A DNA stretch of 15,071 nucleotides from an uncultured Flavobacteriaceae bacterium (GCA_937901915.1 CALGUD010000032.1:1-15071), one strand, 5' to 3'. Positions 7,973-15,071 are shown, counted from the first letter of the stretch. Numbers and translations: made by a program. The notes: generated by a model from the sequence alone, not told the origin.

Positions 7973-7998
7973 AACTGTCGGGGATTAACCCGACAGTT
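7973..7998 (-). other. Intercistronic hairpin between the two DUF4252 genes
   Basis: A perfect 10-bp stem (AACTGTCGGG pairing with CCCGACAGTT) encloses the 6-nt loop GATTAA. With one bulged base, three more pairs extend it outwards. On the transcribed minus strand it lies 21 nt after one stop codon and 40 nt before the next start. It is followed by an A-rich leader rather than a U-tract, so it does not look like an intrinsic terminator. A transcript-stability or processing element is a reasonable guess. Confidence 0.75.
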
Positions 7999-8019
7999 TC
8001 AGACCAACATTCTACTAAA

Positions 8020-8568
8020 TTATTTCTTCTTTGCTTTACCTAACTGGTCGCCTCCCGGCAAATCCATCTTATCCGTAAGTTTTGCAATTTGACGCAAGTC
8101 AATATTCCCTGTAAGCGATAATAATACCGTTTCAATTTTATGCCCGTTTATTTCAACGTTTGCGTCTTTAATACCGGTAACGAACATCAGCAATTCTTCT
8201 ACATGATTTTCATCCCTACCTTCTTTTACATAAAACTTCACATGGGAGTTCCCATCACGTACACGCATTAACTCTTCTAATGACGAACTCTTTAAATGTT
8301 TACCAACCCATCCGTCAATATCCTTAGATATTGCATCATTTTCGGTAGTTATGACTTTAAAACTTGTAATGTTTTTAACAAGGTCAAAAAACTGCTGTGC
8401 TTCGGGATCATCGGTACTTATACTCATTTGTGCCAGCATTTGGAACATTTTAGGTTGCATGGATACAAATGTTACGTTTTCATTTCCTTCATACTTGTCA
8501 AAAATTGACTGTCCAAATGAAAGGAACGGTAATACTGAGAGTGCTATTAATAAAATTAATTTTTTCAT
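8020..8568 (-). CDS. DUF4252 domain secreted protein
   Basis: The protein has 182 residues. Its signal peptide (residues 1 to about 19, MKKLILLIALSVLPFLSFG) lacks a lipobox cysteine, so it is probably released into the periplasm or exported. The mature part shares the EELMRVRDG segment and a similar C-terminal strand-helix pattern with the downstream lipoprotein, indicating an old duplication. The C-terminus is basic (GKAKKK). It starts 10 nt after the anti-sigma stop, so the genes are co-transcribed. Function is unknown. Context suggests an effector or sensor of the ECF pathway encoded upstream. Confidence 0.8.
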   Translation of the reverse strand: MKKLILLIALSVLPFLSFGQSIFDKYEGNENVTFVSMQPKMFQMLAQMSISTDDPEAQQFFDLVKNITSFKVITTENDAISKDIDGWVGKHLKSSSLEELMRVRDGNSHVKFYVKEGRDENHVEELLMFVTGIKDANVEINGHKIETVLLSLTGNIDLRQIAKLTDKMDLPGGDQLGKAKKK

Positions 8569-8578
8569 TTCTTAAAGT

Positions 8579-9016
8579 TTATTTGTTAATTAAAAATCTG
8601 TTTGTGTTTTTTTCAAATTCTGATAGATAAGACACACCTTTGGTGCCTGCATTAAAATTATCTGCAAAAAGCTCTAAGGCCTTTTGGGCAGATTCCAATT
8701 CTTCCTGGGTATATGCTTCCTCAAAAGAAACGGAATGCTGGTTATTGTAATTAAAATATATACTCACAAAAAGAATTGCCACCGCAGCTACAGAAATCCA
8801 TTTCAGATATATGCTCTTTCTGGTTTTTAACGGAACCTGCCCGGTAAAGCGTTCTTTTTTTGCATCAGAAAAATAATTAAACATTGATTTGTATTCCTCC
8901 AAATGTGGCGCCACATTATCCTGTGAAAAATACTCCTGCAATATTTTTTCCTCAGCTACCGTAGTGGTGGCTTCAAAATATTTTTCTAATAATTTTTCTA
9001 TGTTAATTAATTCCAT
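8579..9016 (-). CDS. Probable membrane-anchored anti-sigma factor
   Basis: The protein has 145 residues. An N-terminal cytoplasmic helical segment (LLEKYFEATTTVAEEKILQEYF, residues 9-30) resembles the start of many Bacteroidota anti-sigma factors but lacks the Cys/His zinc motif. One transmembrane helix lies at about 71-88 (ISVAAVAILFVSIYF), followed by a short extracytoplasmic tail of about 55 residues. Its first 14 bp overlap the end of the sigma gene, implying translational coupling and near-stoichiometric production. By analogy it holds the sigma factor at the membrane until a signal arrives through the periplasmic tail. The assignment rests on topology and position more than on a recognised domain. 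Confidence 0.7.
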   Translation of the reverse strand: MELINIEKLLEKYFEATTTVAEEKILQEYFSQDNVAPHLEEYKSMFNYFSDAKKERFTGQVPLKTRKSIYLKWISVAAVAILFVSIYFNYNNQHSVSFEEAYTQEELESAQKALELFADNFNAGTKGVSYLSEFEKNTNRFLINK

Positions 9017-9512
9017 AGTTATGTTTTTTTATTAATTGTTCTCTTACTGTTTTTCTTGCCCTTGATAAGGCTACTCGCACTGCTGTCTGGTTCATGTCAA
9101 GCATTTCCCCTATTTCTTCAAACTCAAACTGTTCGATGTCCCGTAATTGCAAAACCATTTTTTGCTGTTCCGGCAGGCTTTCCATTATTTTTGAAATAAG
9201 GTCCAGGCTGTCCTTTACTTCTACTTGTTTTTGCAAAGATGTATTTTCATCTTTATAATTTGTATGAACTAATTTTAAATTTGATGCCTGTTTGGATTTT
9301 AACCTGTCCAGGCAATAATTTTTTGTCATTGTCATTGCAAAAGCCTCCACATTTTTATAAGACTCCATTTTACCTTTATTTGTCCAAAGCTTCAATAACA
9401 CCTCCTGCGTCGCATCTTCTGCTTCTTCTGTTGATGTCAGCAGCCTTTTGGCAAACCTGAACAGCTTATCTTTTAAAGGCATTATAGTATTTAAAAACTC
9501 TGTCTTTTGCAT
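9003..9512 (-). CDS. ECF-type RNA polymerase sigma-70 family factor
   Basis: The protein has 169 residues, standard for an ECF sigma factor. Region 2 covers about 12-75, with the core-binding segment EDATQEVLLKLW at 32-43. Region 4 covers about 108-160: LPEQQKMVLQLRDIEQFEFEEIGEMLDMNQTAVRVALSRARKTVREQL contains the helix-turn-helix that reads the -35 element. There is no region 1 or 3 and no C-terminal extension. The ATG at 9512 leaves the whole of region 2 intact. It is the first gene of a four-gene operon with an overlapping anti-sigma gene and two DUF4252 genes. An ECF-like promoter about 50 nt upstream suggests it activates its own operon. The signal it answers is unknown. Confidence 0.93.
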   Translation of the reverse strand: MQKTEFLNTIMPLKDKLFRFAKRLLTSTEEAEDATQEVLLKLWTNKGKMESYKNVEAFAMTMTKNYCLDRLKSKQASNLKLVHTNYKDENTSLQKQVEVKDSLDLISKIMESLPEQQKMVLQLRDIEQFEFEEIGEMLDMNQTAVRVALSRARKTVREQLIKKHNYGIN

Positions 9513-9560
9513 TCTTTTAATTGGTTGGCACAGTACTTTATTATGGCACTATATAAGCAA

Positions 9561-9586
9561 GACGAACCACAATAAATTTTGTTACA
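9561..9586 (-). promoter_or_regulatory. Putative ECF sigma-dependent promoter of the sigma/anti-sigma/DUF4252 operon
   Basis: On the minus strand TGTAACA (9586-9580) lies upstream of CGTC (9564-9561), with exactly 16 bp between GTAAC and CGTC. An AAC-type -35 element and a CGTC -10 element at this spacing are the usual signature of ECF sigma promoters. The expected transcription start leaves a leader of roughly 40 nt before the sigma ATG. The remaining divergent gap up to 9657 must also hold the promoter of the plus-strand S41 gene. There TATATTTC (9636-9643) is only one base off TAnnTTTG, with no well-spaced -33 box. Confidence 0.65.
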
Positions 9587-9657
9587 AGGTATTTTAAAAA
9601 TAAAAGGAATGTAAGCTTTTTTGTGATTTATTGACTATATTTCGAAAAAGTATTGCA

Positions 9658-11187
9658 ATGAAAAATCTGACTAAATGGTATGGTGTATATTTTCTTTCCG
9701 CTTTATTGGCACTTCTATTTATTTCATGTAGTAAAGATGATGATAATGCCCCGGAACCGGACACTAATGATCCTGTCATTACAGATCCGGTAACCGATCC
9801 TGTTACGCTTGATAACGAAATAAATGAATTTGTATTTAATGGCATGGATTATTGGTATTTATGGGAGAATGAAGTACCTGAATTTAAAAATGATTATTTC
9901 GATGATCAGGATGAGTTCTATACATATTTAAATTCCTTTTCAGACCCTGAACATGTATTTGATGATGTTCTGGTTGATAAAGACAGATTCAGTTGGATCG
10001 TGGAGGATTATGATGTGCTTTTTAATTCTTTTTCGGGAATTTCAACATCCAATGGCCTTGATTTTGGTTTGCAGGCAGCTCCTGAAGGATTACCGAAAGT
10101 ATTGGGGTTTGTCAGGTATGTAGTGTCCGGGTCGGATGCGGCAGGTAAAGATATTAAGCGTGGAGATTTTTTTTATGCGGTAAATGGCATAAGCTTATAT
10201 TATAACAATTCCACTGATAATAATTTAGACTTATTGGATTCTGACAATTACACACTAAACATGGCAGATGTAGATGTAACCACCCTTACAACTGTACCTA
10301 ATGGTAAAAGTGTTGACCTTACAAAAACGGAGCTCAGTGAAAACCCAATACATATAAGCAAAACTATTGATGTTAACGGCTCTAAAATAGGATACTTAAT
10401 GTATAATCGCTTTACTGCCAGTTATGATGAGCAATTAAATGATACTTTTGGACAATTTAAAGCAGATGGGGTTACCGATTTAGTGTTGGATCTCAGATAT
10501 AACCCCGGAGGCTCTGTTTCTTCTGCTATTAAGTTAGCCAGCATGATAACAGGTCAATTTACCGGGCAATTATTCTCTAAAGAAACCTGGAATAGTAACT
10601 TAAATGCCACTTTTTCTTATGAAAATAACTTCATTGAAAAACTCTCAAGTGAAGGCCCTGCAATAAACAGCCTTAACCTGAACAGGGTTTACATTTTGGC
10701 ACTTGATGGTAGCGCTTCTGCGAGCGAAATGATTATTAATGGCTTGGCACCTTACATTGATGTAATACATATTGGAGATAATACAGTAGGAAAAAATGAG
10801 TTCTCTGTTACTTTAGTAGATAACCCTGTTCAAAAAGATTATCCTCCTTATGTGTATGTGGGCGAACAAAGTTTAATAGGTGTTGACCCGGATCATAAGT
10901 ATGCCATGCAACCCCTTGTAGGCACTAATGAAAATGCAGCCGGATTTTCTGAATTTACTGAAGGATTGGTTCCGGACATTCAAATGCCTGAGGTACTCAC
11001 TTTAATGGGGGAATTGGGAAATCCTGAAGAACGCCTATTAGCAAAAGCTATTGAAGAAATTACCGGTATATCAGCGAAAAAAGCGTTTAATGAAATTAGT
11101 GAAAAACTAAATGTTAAAACAATAAAAAGCTCAACAGATTATACCGTTACCAAAGATAATATGTACTGGGACGTTTTTGAAAAATAA
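9658..11187 (+). CDS. S41 family peptidase lipoprotein, first of a tandem pair
   Basis: From the ATG at 9658 the protein has 509 residues; a TTG nine codons upstream would spoil the signal peptide start and is rejected. The lipobox FISC places the lipidated cysteine at 24. It is followed by SKDDDN, which resembles the K-(D/E)2 surface-export signal of flavobacterial lipoproteins, and then a short DP-rich linker with DPVT repeats. An S41 N-terminal helical segment (about 50-110) precedes a PDZ-like domain (about 130-200, GSDAAGKDIKRGDFFYAVNG) and the protease core (about 240-420). The core has the RYNPGGSVSSA loop, Ser354 in GSASASE and Lys379 in TVGKNE. These are spaced 25 residues apart, as in Tsp/CtpA. 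It probably cleaves proteins or peptides at the cell surface; the substrate is unknown. Confidence 0.9.
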   Translation: MKNLTKWYGVYFLSALLALLFISCSKDDDNAPEPDTNDPVITDPVTDPVTLDNEINEFVFNGMDYWYLWENEVPEFKNDYFDDQDEFYTYLNSFSDPEHVFDDVLVDKDRFSWIVEDYDVLFNSFSGISTSNGLDFGLQAAPEGLPKVLGFVRYVVSGSDAAGKDIKRGDFFYAVNGISLYYNNSTDNNLDLLDSDNYTLNMADVDVTTLTTVPNGKSVDLTKTELSENPIHISKTIDVNGSKIGYLMYNRFTASYDEQLNDTFGQFKADGVTDLVLDLRYNPGGSVSSAIKLASMITGQFTGQLFSKETWNSNLNATFSYENNFIEKLSSEGPAINSLNLNRVYILALDGSASASEMIINGLAPYIDVIHIGDNTVGKNEFSVTLVDNPVQKDYPPYVYVGEQSLIGVDPDHKYAMQPLVGTNENAAGFSEFTEGLVPDIQMPEVLTLMGELGNPEERLLAKAIEEITGISAKKAFNEISEKLNVKTIKSSTDYTVTKDNMYWDVFEK

Positions 11188-11220
11188 TTTATTTTTATTC
11201 GATTTCAATTTAAAATAATT

Positions 11221-12687
11221 ATGAAATTAAAAATTAGCGTACTCTCTTTAAGCTTTCTTTTTTTTAGTTGCTCAGACAGTGATGATGCTACCTTCATCCC
11301 TTCGGCTACTGAAGAACTGGTTGTAGAAGATTTTATATGGAAATCGATGAACCTGTGGTATTTCTGGAAAGGTTCTGCTCCTAACCTAGGGGACAACAGA
11401 TTTTCTAACAGTGGGGATTACCAGGATTTCCTGTCAGGTTTCAGTAGCCCGGAAGAGTTATTTGAACAGGGTATTAAGGTAAGTGAAGACCGTTTTAGCC
11501 ACATTACCAGCGATTATAACACTTTGTTTGACTCTCAACAAGGTATTTTTACTACGACTGGTATTGAATACGGGCTTTATAGAATTGGCGAAGGAAATGA
11601 TGTAGTAGGTGTGGTACAATATATTCTACCAAATTCAGATGCCTCCGGCAAAGATGTACAAAGAGGAGATATTTTTTATGCAGTTAATGGTGAAAGCCTC
11701 TACTCCAATAGAAATAATACGGCCGATAGTAATCTGAGCATTATAAGACAGGAAACAGTTACTTTAAGTTTTGCAGACGTTGTAGACGATACCATTGTAC
11801 CGAACGGGGTTGAAATAGAATTTGTTGCCAGTGAATACACCGAAAACCCTGTGTATATGACAAAAGTTATTGAAGAAGGATCTAATAAAATCGGGTATTT
11901 AATGTATAATGGTTTTACATCTCCTTTTGATGATGAATTAAACCAGGCTATAGCAGATTTAAAATCGCAGGGAATAACCGATTTAGTAGTGGACCTGCGG
12001 TATAATCCCGGTGGATCGGTAACTTCATCTACGTATCTGGCTAGTATGATCACGGGGCAATTTAATGGTAGCTTATATTCGCGCTTACGATACAATGAAT
12101 TCTGGCAGGACTTATTTGGTAATGAGAGGTTGAGTTATAATTTTACAAATCAAATTGAAACACAATATGCCAATGAAGGTATTAATAGTTTAAACTTAAC
12201 AAAGGTTTATTTTATAACATCCAACAGAACGGCTTCTGCCAGTGAATTGCTTATAAACGGGTTGGAACCTTATATTGATGTGATTCAAATAGGTAACCAG
12301 ACCGTAGGTAAAAACCAGGCTTCCATCACCTTGCTGGATGACCCGAGGGGAGACTTTATTAGTACGGTACCTTACTCCGGTAAAAGCAGGCAACAAGCCA
12401 ATCCAATGCATACATATGCACTCCAACCTATTGTAAGCCGTACTGAAAACAGTGCAGGGTTTTCTGAGTATGAAGAAGGACTTACGCCTGATGTATTGAT
12501 CATAGAAAATATTACAGACTTAGGTATACTTGGAGAAACCAGTGACCCTTTATTAGCCAGGACAATAGAAGAAATAACTGGTGTGGCTTCAAAAAAAATA
12601 CTTAAAAAACCGGAAGTTACTGCAGAATTTATTACGGATTCTAAAATGCACTTGCCTACTAAAAATAATATGTATATTGATTACTAA
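11221..12687 (+). CDS. S41 family peptidase lipoprotein, second of a tandem pair
   Basis: The 488-residue paralogue of the gene 33 nt upstream is almost certainly in the same operon. The lipobox FFSC gives Cys17, followed by SDSDD, an acidic stretch that also fits a surface-export signal; the linker is much shorter than in the first copy. The order is the same: helical N-terminal segment (WKSMNLWYFWKGSAP), PDZ-like domain (NSDASGKDVQRGDIFYAVNG, about 140-160) and protease core with RYNPGGSVTSS. Catalytic Ser339 lies in RTASASE and Lys364 in TVGKNQ, again 25 apart. The first serine of the SASASE motif is threonine here, but by spacing that position is not the nucleophile, so the enzyme should be active. 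Divergence throughout the coding region shows the duplication is not recent. Confidence 0.9.
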   Translation: MKLKISVLSLSFLFFSCSDSDDATFIPSATEELVVEDFIWKSMNLWYFWKGSAPNLGDNRFSNSGDYQDFLSGFSSPEELFEQGIKVSEDRFSHITSDYNTLFDSQQGIFTTTGIEYGLYRIGEGNDVVGVVQYILPNSDASGKDVQRGDIFYAVNGESLYSNRNNTADSNLSIIRQETVTLSFADVVDDTIVPNGVEIEFVASEYTENPVYMTKVIEEGSNKIGYLMYNGFTSPFDDELNQAIADLKSQGITDLVVDLRYNPGGSVTSSTYLASMITGQFNGSLYSRLRYNEFWQDLFGNERLSYNFTNQIETQYANEGINSLNLTKVYFITSNRTASASELLINGLEPYIDVIQIGNQTVGKNQASITLLDDPRGDFISTVPYSGKSRQQANPMHTYALQPIVSRTENSAGFSEYEEGLTPDVLIIENITDLGILGETSDPLLARTIEEITGVASKKILKKPEVTAEFITDSKMHLPTKNNMYIDY

Positions 12688-12775
12688 CCTAACTATTTTT
12701 TACGGAGCCTTATGGTGTGATTATGAACAGGGTAATATTGGCCTGAAAAGACTTATTTTGGTCATAAAATAGTAG

Positions 12776-12783
12776 TACTTTTG
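12776..12783 (+). promoter_or_regulatory. Candidate promoter of the ABC importer operon, with very short leader
   Basis: TACTTTTG matches TAnnTTTG exactly and ends only 7 nt before the ATG at 12791. A TTTTG stretch at 12756-12760 could serve as the -33 box, although the 15-bp gap to the -7 box is shorter than usual. If this box is used, transcription would begin at or within a few bases of the start codon. The 103-bp gap shows no cobalamin-riboswitch-like structure. Confidence 0.45.
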
Positions 12784-12790
12784 CTCCTAT

Positions 12791-13924
12791 ATGAGGCATT
12801 TATTTAAAATATTACTTTTTATTCTTGCTATTTGTGGTTGTAAAAATGAAAAAACAGATCCTGACCCTACCACTGAATTAAAAGAATTATCAGTTACACA
12901 TGCCAAGGGATTTAAACTGTTTAAAGCAGAAAATTATAAAAAAATTGAAGTTAGCACTCCCTGGCCGGGCTCTACAGAAGTTTTTACATATCTTTTAATT
13001 GAAAGGGGCACAAAAAAACCTGAAAATATAAAATACGATGCCCTCGTGGAAATCCCCGTTCAAAAATTAGTGGTAACATCCACCACGCACATTCCGTCAC
13101 TTGAATTTCTGAATGTTGAAAATACCTTGGTTGGCTTTCCGGGATCTCAATATATATCATCAGAAAAGACACGAAAAAATATTGATTCCGGTAAAGTGAA
13201 AGAACTGGGAATTAATGAGTCTATAAATACCGAGATTCTCCTTGAGTTACAACCGGATTTAGTAGTAGGTTTTTCAATTGACAGCCAGAACAAAACATAT
13301 GAAACTATAAAAAACTCCGGAATACCTGTAGTATATAATGGCGACTGGGTTGAAGAAACTCCGCTGGGCAAGGCAGAGTGGATTAAATTTTTTGCTCCCT
13401 TTTTTAATAAAGAAAAAGAAGCCGACTCTATTTTTTCCGGTATTGAAAAAGAATATACAGATGCTAAAGCAATTGCTGAAAAAGCGACTTATAAACCTAC
13501 TGTTTTAAGTGGTGCCATGTATAAGGATATCTGGTATTTACCAGCGGGGGAAAGTTGGGTTGCACAGTTTCTAAACGATGCCAATGCAAATTATTTATGG
13601 AAAGATACCAAAGGTTCAGGTAGCCTTTCATTGAGTTTTGAAAGTGTTTTTGAAAAAGCACAAACTGCCGATTTCTGGATAGGTACCTCGCAATTTGCAT
13701 CGTATGAAGAATTAGATAATACTACCCTACATTATAAGGAATTTAAGGCCTACAATGATAAAAAATTATATACTTTTAGCCTTACAAAAGGTGAAACCGG
13801 TGGATTGTTATATTACGAACTATCTCCCTCCCGACCGGATGTTGTACTTAAAGATATTATTCATATTATTCATCCAGGATTATTACCGGATCATAAACTG
13901 TTTTTCTTTAAACCGTTAAAATAA
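12791..13924 (+). CDS. ABC transporter substrate-binding lipoprotein, iron-chelate/cobalamin type (BtuF/FepB-like)
   Basis: The protein has 377 residues. A lipoprotein signal ends in AICGC, so Cys17 (less likely Cys15) is lipidated. A class III periplasmic binding-protein fold covers about residues 95-350. It has an N-lobe with PSLEFLNVENTLVGFPG, the ELQPDLVVGF strand typical of the family near residue 155, a long linking helix (about 205-232, rich in Lys and Glu), and a C-lobe ending in LSPSRPDVVLKDIIHIIHPGL. It captures a siderophore, haem-like compound or cobalamin and hands it to the permease encoded next. The sequence does not decide which ligand. Its TAA is immediately followed by the TTG start of the permease gene. 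The ATG is the only possible start, because an in-frame TAG lies 15 nt upstream. Confidence 0.88.
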   Translation: MRHLFKILLFILAICGCKNEKTDPDPTTELKELSVTHAKGFKLFKAENYKKIEVSTPWPGSTEVFTYLLIERGTKKPENIKYDALVEIPVQKLVVTSTTHIPSLEFLNVENTLVGFPGSQYISSEKTRKNIDSGKVKELGINESINTEILLELQPDLVVGFSIDSQNKTYETIKNSGIPVVYNGDWVEETPLGKAEWIKFFAPFFNKEKEADSIFSGIEKEYTDAKAIAEKATYKPTVLSGAMYKDIWYLPAGESWVAQFLNDANANYLWKDTKGSGSLSLSFESVFEKAQTADFWIGTSQFASYEELDNTTLHYKEFKAYNDKKLYTFSLTKGETGGLLYYELSPSRPDVVLKDIIHIIHPGLLPDHKLFFFKPLK

Positions 13925-14956
13925 TTGTCAGTAAACAAGTCATATCGCCTCCAGTTTATAATCCTTATTGTGGTATTACTCCTTAGCATTTTAGTTAATA
14001 TAAGCCTGGGCTCTGTTTCAATACCGTTTAAGGATATACTATGGTCTTTATTTGGCGGTGACACAGAAAAAGAATCGTGGGCATATATCATACAGAATTT
14101 CCGGGTGCCAAAGGCTATAACTGCAATACTGACAGGTAGCGGACTCGCTTTAAGCGGCCTTTTAATGCAAACATTATTCAGAAATCCGCTAGCAGGTCCG
14201 TTTGTACTGGGTATAAGCTCAGGAGCCAGCCTTGGAGTAGCAATTTTGATTATGGGTTCATCTGTTTTTGGAGGTATTTTGTCATCTACACTCACAGGAA
14301 GTGCCTCTTTAGCTATTGCAGCCAGTTTAGGGAGCTTTTTAGTGCTTTTAGCTGTTATGATGGTTGCGTCAAGAGTAAGGGACACTATGGCGCTGTTAAT
14401 TATCGGTCTTATGTTTGGTAGTATAACAGCAGCTATTGTTAGTGTACTTTCATATTTTAGTGATGTGGCAAAGTTGCAACAATATATTTTCTGGTCGTTC
14501 GGGAGTCTTGGTAATCTCTCAGGCCAACTTCTGTTTTTGTTTTTCCTGTTTTTTTTAACCGGGGTTATCTTGAGTATAATTTCTGTAAAAAGCCTTAATT
14601 CTTTGCTACTGGGTGAAAATTATGCGAAGAGTCTCGGTTTAAATATTAAAAAATCAAGATATATCATCATTATTGCTACCAGTCTGCTTGCAGGAAGCGC
14701 AACTACTTTTGCCGGACCCATTGCATTTATTGGACTTGCAGTACCACACCTTACCAGGCAAATTATTAATACCACGAACCATAAAATACTTGTTCCGGCT
14801 GTATTGTTGTACGGTGCTATATTGATGCTTGTTTGCGATACTATTGCACAACTGCCTATGAGTAATTACACCTTGCCCATTAATGCCGTTACATCTATAA
14901 TTGGTGCCCCGGTTGTAATATGGTTATTAGTGAGGAAAAGGAAAATGATATTTTGA
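13925..14956 (+). CDS. FecCD-type ABC transporter permease for iron-chelate or cobalamin uptake
   Basis: The protein has 343 residues with about ten membrane helices, the normal size of BtuC/FecD/FhuB-type permeases. Family segments are easy to see: SGLALSGLLMQTLFRNPLAGP (about 77-97) with ISSGASLG after it, and TFAGPIAFIGLAVPHLTRQ (about 260-278), the loop that contacts the ATPase. The C-terminal TLPINAVTSIIGAPVVIWLL is also characteristic. Two copies make the inner-membrane channel that receives ligand from the lipoprotein encoded upstream. No ATG precedes the first membrane helix, so TTG at 13925, abutting the previous stop codon, is the likely start and implies coupled translation. The partner ATPase is not present before the window ends. 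A heptamer repeat begins 4 nt after the stop. Confidence 0.92.
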   Translation: MSVNKSYRLQFIILIVVLLLSILVNISLGSVSIPFKDILWSLFGGDTEKESWAYIIQNFRVPKAITAILTGSGLALSGLLMQTLFRNPLAGPFVLGISSGASLGVAILIMGSSVFGGILSSTLTGSASLAIAASLGSFLVLLAVMMVASRVRDTMALLIIGLMFGSITAAIVSVLSYFSDVAKLQQYIFWSFGSLGNLSGQLLFLFFLFFLTGVILSIISVKSLNSLLLGENYAKSLGLNIKKSRYIIIIATSLLAGSATTFAGPIAFIGLAVPHLTRQIINTTNHKILVPAVLLYGAILMLVCDTIAQLPMSNYTLPINAVTSIIGAPVVIWLLVRKRKMIF

Positions 14957-14959
14957 TAT

Positions 14960-15071
14960 AGATGTCGGGTGTCCGGTGTCGGATGACCGATGTAGAAGTT
15001 TGGAGTTCAGGGTTTGGTGTTTGGAGTTTGGTGTTTAGAGATTAGAGATTAGAGATTAGAGATTAGAGTTT
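14960..15071 (+). repeat. Degenerate heptanucleotide tandem array downstream of the permease gene, running off the window
   Basis: The last 112 bp divide exactly into sixteen 7-bp units with no insertion or deletion. The series drifts from AGATGTC, GGGTGTC, CGGTGTC and GGATGAC through GGAGTTC, AGGGTTT, GGTGTTT and GGAGTTT to four perfect AGAGATT copies and AGAGTTT. A loose consensus is RGNNNTY. It starts 4 nt after the permease stop (14954-14956) and is still running at the window edge. The strand bias is strong, G-rich on the sense strand, with no inverted repeat. Confidence 0.93.

Noticed and set aside
7973..7998. Rho-independent terminator
   Set aside because: The stem is good, but on the transcribed strand it is followed by A-rich sequence, and downstream coding continues.
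9631..9657. Upstream TTG start for the first S41 gene
   Set aside because: The ATG at 9658 gives a standard lipoprotein signal peptide (positively charged start, hydrophobic core, Cys24); the extension would add nine residues without support.
9658..12687. Recent duplication or mobile element carrying the two S41 genes
   Set aside because: The copies are diverged throughout, there are no flanking repeats or transposase, and base composition matches the neighbours.
12688..12790. Cobalamin riboswitch before the ABC importer genes
   Set aside because: The gap is only 103 bp, no B12-box-like conserved segment is seen, and a -7 box sits directly before the ATG.
13891..14385. 164-codon minus-strand open frame opposite the permease gene
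   Set aside because: It overlaps two well-supported genes on the plus strand and has no domain; antisense frames of membrane-protein genes are often open.

Overview
The window looks like a chromosomal segment from a member of the Bacteroidota, most likely a flavobacterium. The DNA is AT-rich and purine-rich Shine-Dalgarno sequences are largely absent. Several genes are preceded by boxes matching the TAnnTTTG -7 element of that phylum. The gene families (Bacteroidota-type LptD, DUF4252 proteins, S41 peptidase lipoproteins with acidic residues after the lipidated cysteine, an amidase with a SPOR domain) point the same way. I cannot name a genus from sequence alone.

Layout. (1) Positions 1-3987, minus strand: a compact envelope-related operon, transcribed leftwards, of N-acetylmuramoyl-L-alanine amidase, an MCE/MlaD-type lipid-transport protein, a membrane-bound two-[4Fe-4S] oxidoreductase and a HAD-fold phosphatase cut by the window edge. 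(2) Positions 4075-7263, plus strand and divergent from the amidase: LptD, the outer-membrane LPS-assembly protein, then RidA. (3) Positions 7390-9512, minus strand: an ECF sigma factor, a probable membrane anti-sigma factor overlapping it by 14 bp, and two homologous secreted DUF4252 proteins. A good ECF-type promoter (GTAAC, 16 bp, CGTC) lies upstream of the sigma gene, suggesting autoregulation. (4) Positions 9658-12687, plus strand: two tandem paralogous S41 (C-terminal-processing type) peptidase lipoproteins, both with the catalytic Ser/Lys pair and probably surface exposed. (5) Positions 12791-14956, plus strand: substrate-binding lipoprotein and FecCD-type permease of an iron-chelate or cobalamin ABC importer. 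The ATPase is not in the window.

The main theme is envelope biogenesis and envelope sensing: peptidoglycan cleavage, lipid and LPS transport, surface proteases, and an ECF/anti-sigma cassette. All gene-free gaps are under about 150 bp. The most unusual structure is a set of degenerate tandem repeats with a strict 7-bp period. One begins 2 nt after the ridA stop codon, one begins 4 nt after the permease stop codon and runs off the window, and a weaker AT-rich one begins about 7 nt after the stop of the convergent DUF4252 gene. The units differ in sequence but resemble each other (roughly RGNNNTY). I see no tRNA, rRNA, CRISPR array, insertion sequence or phage gene.
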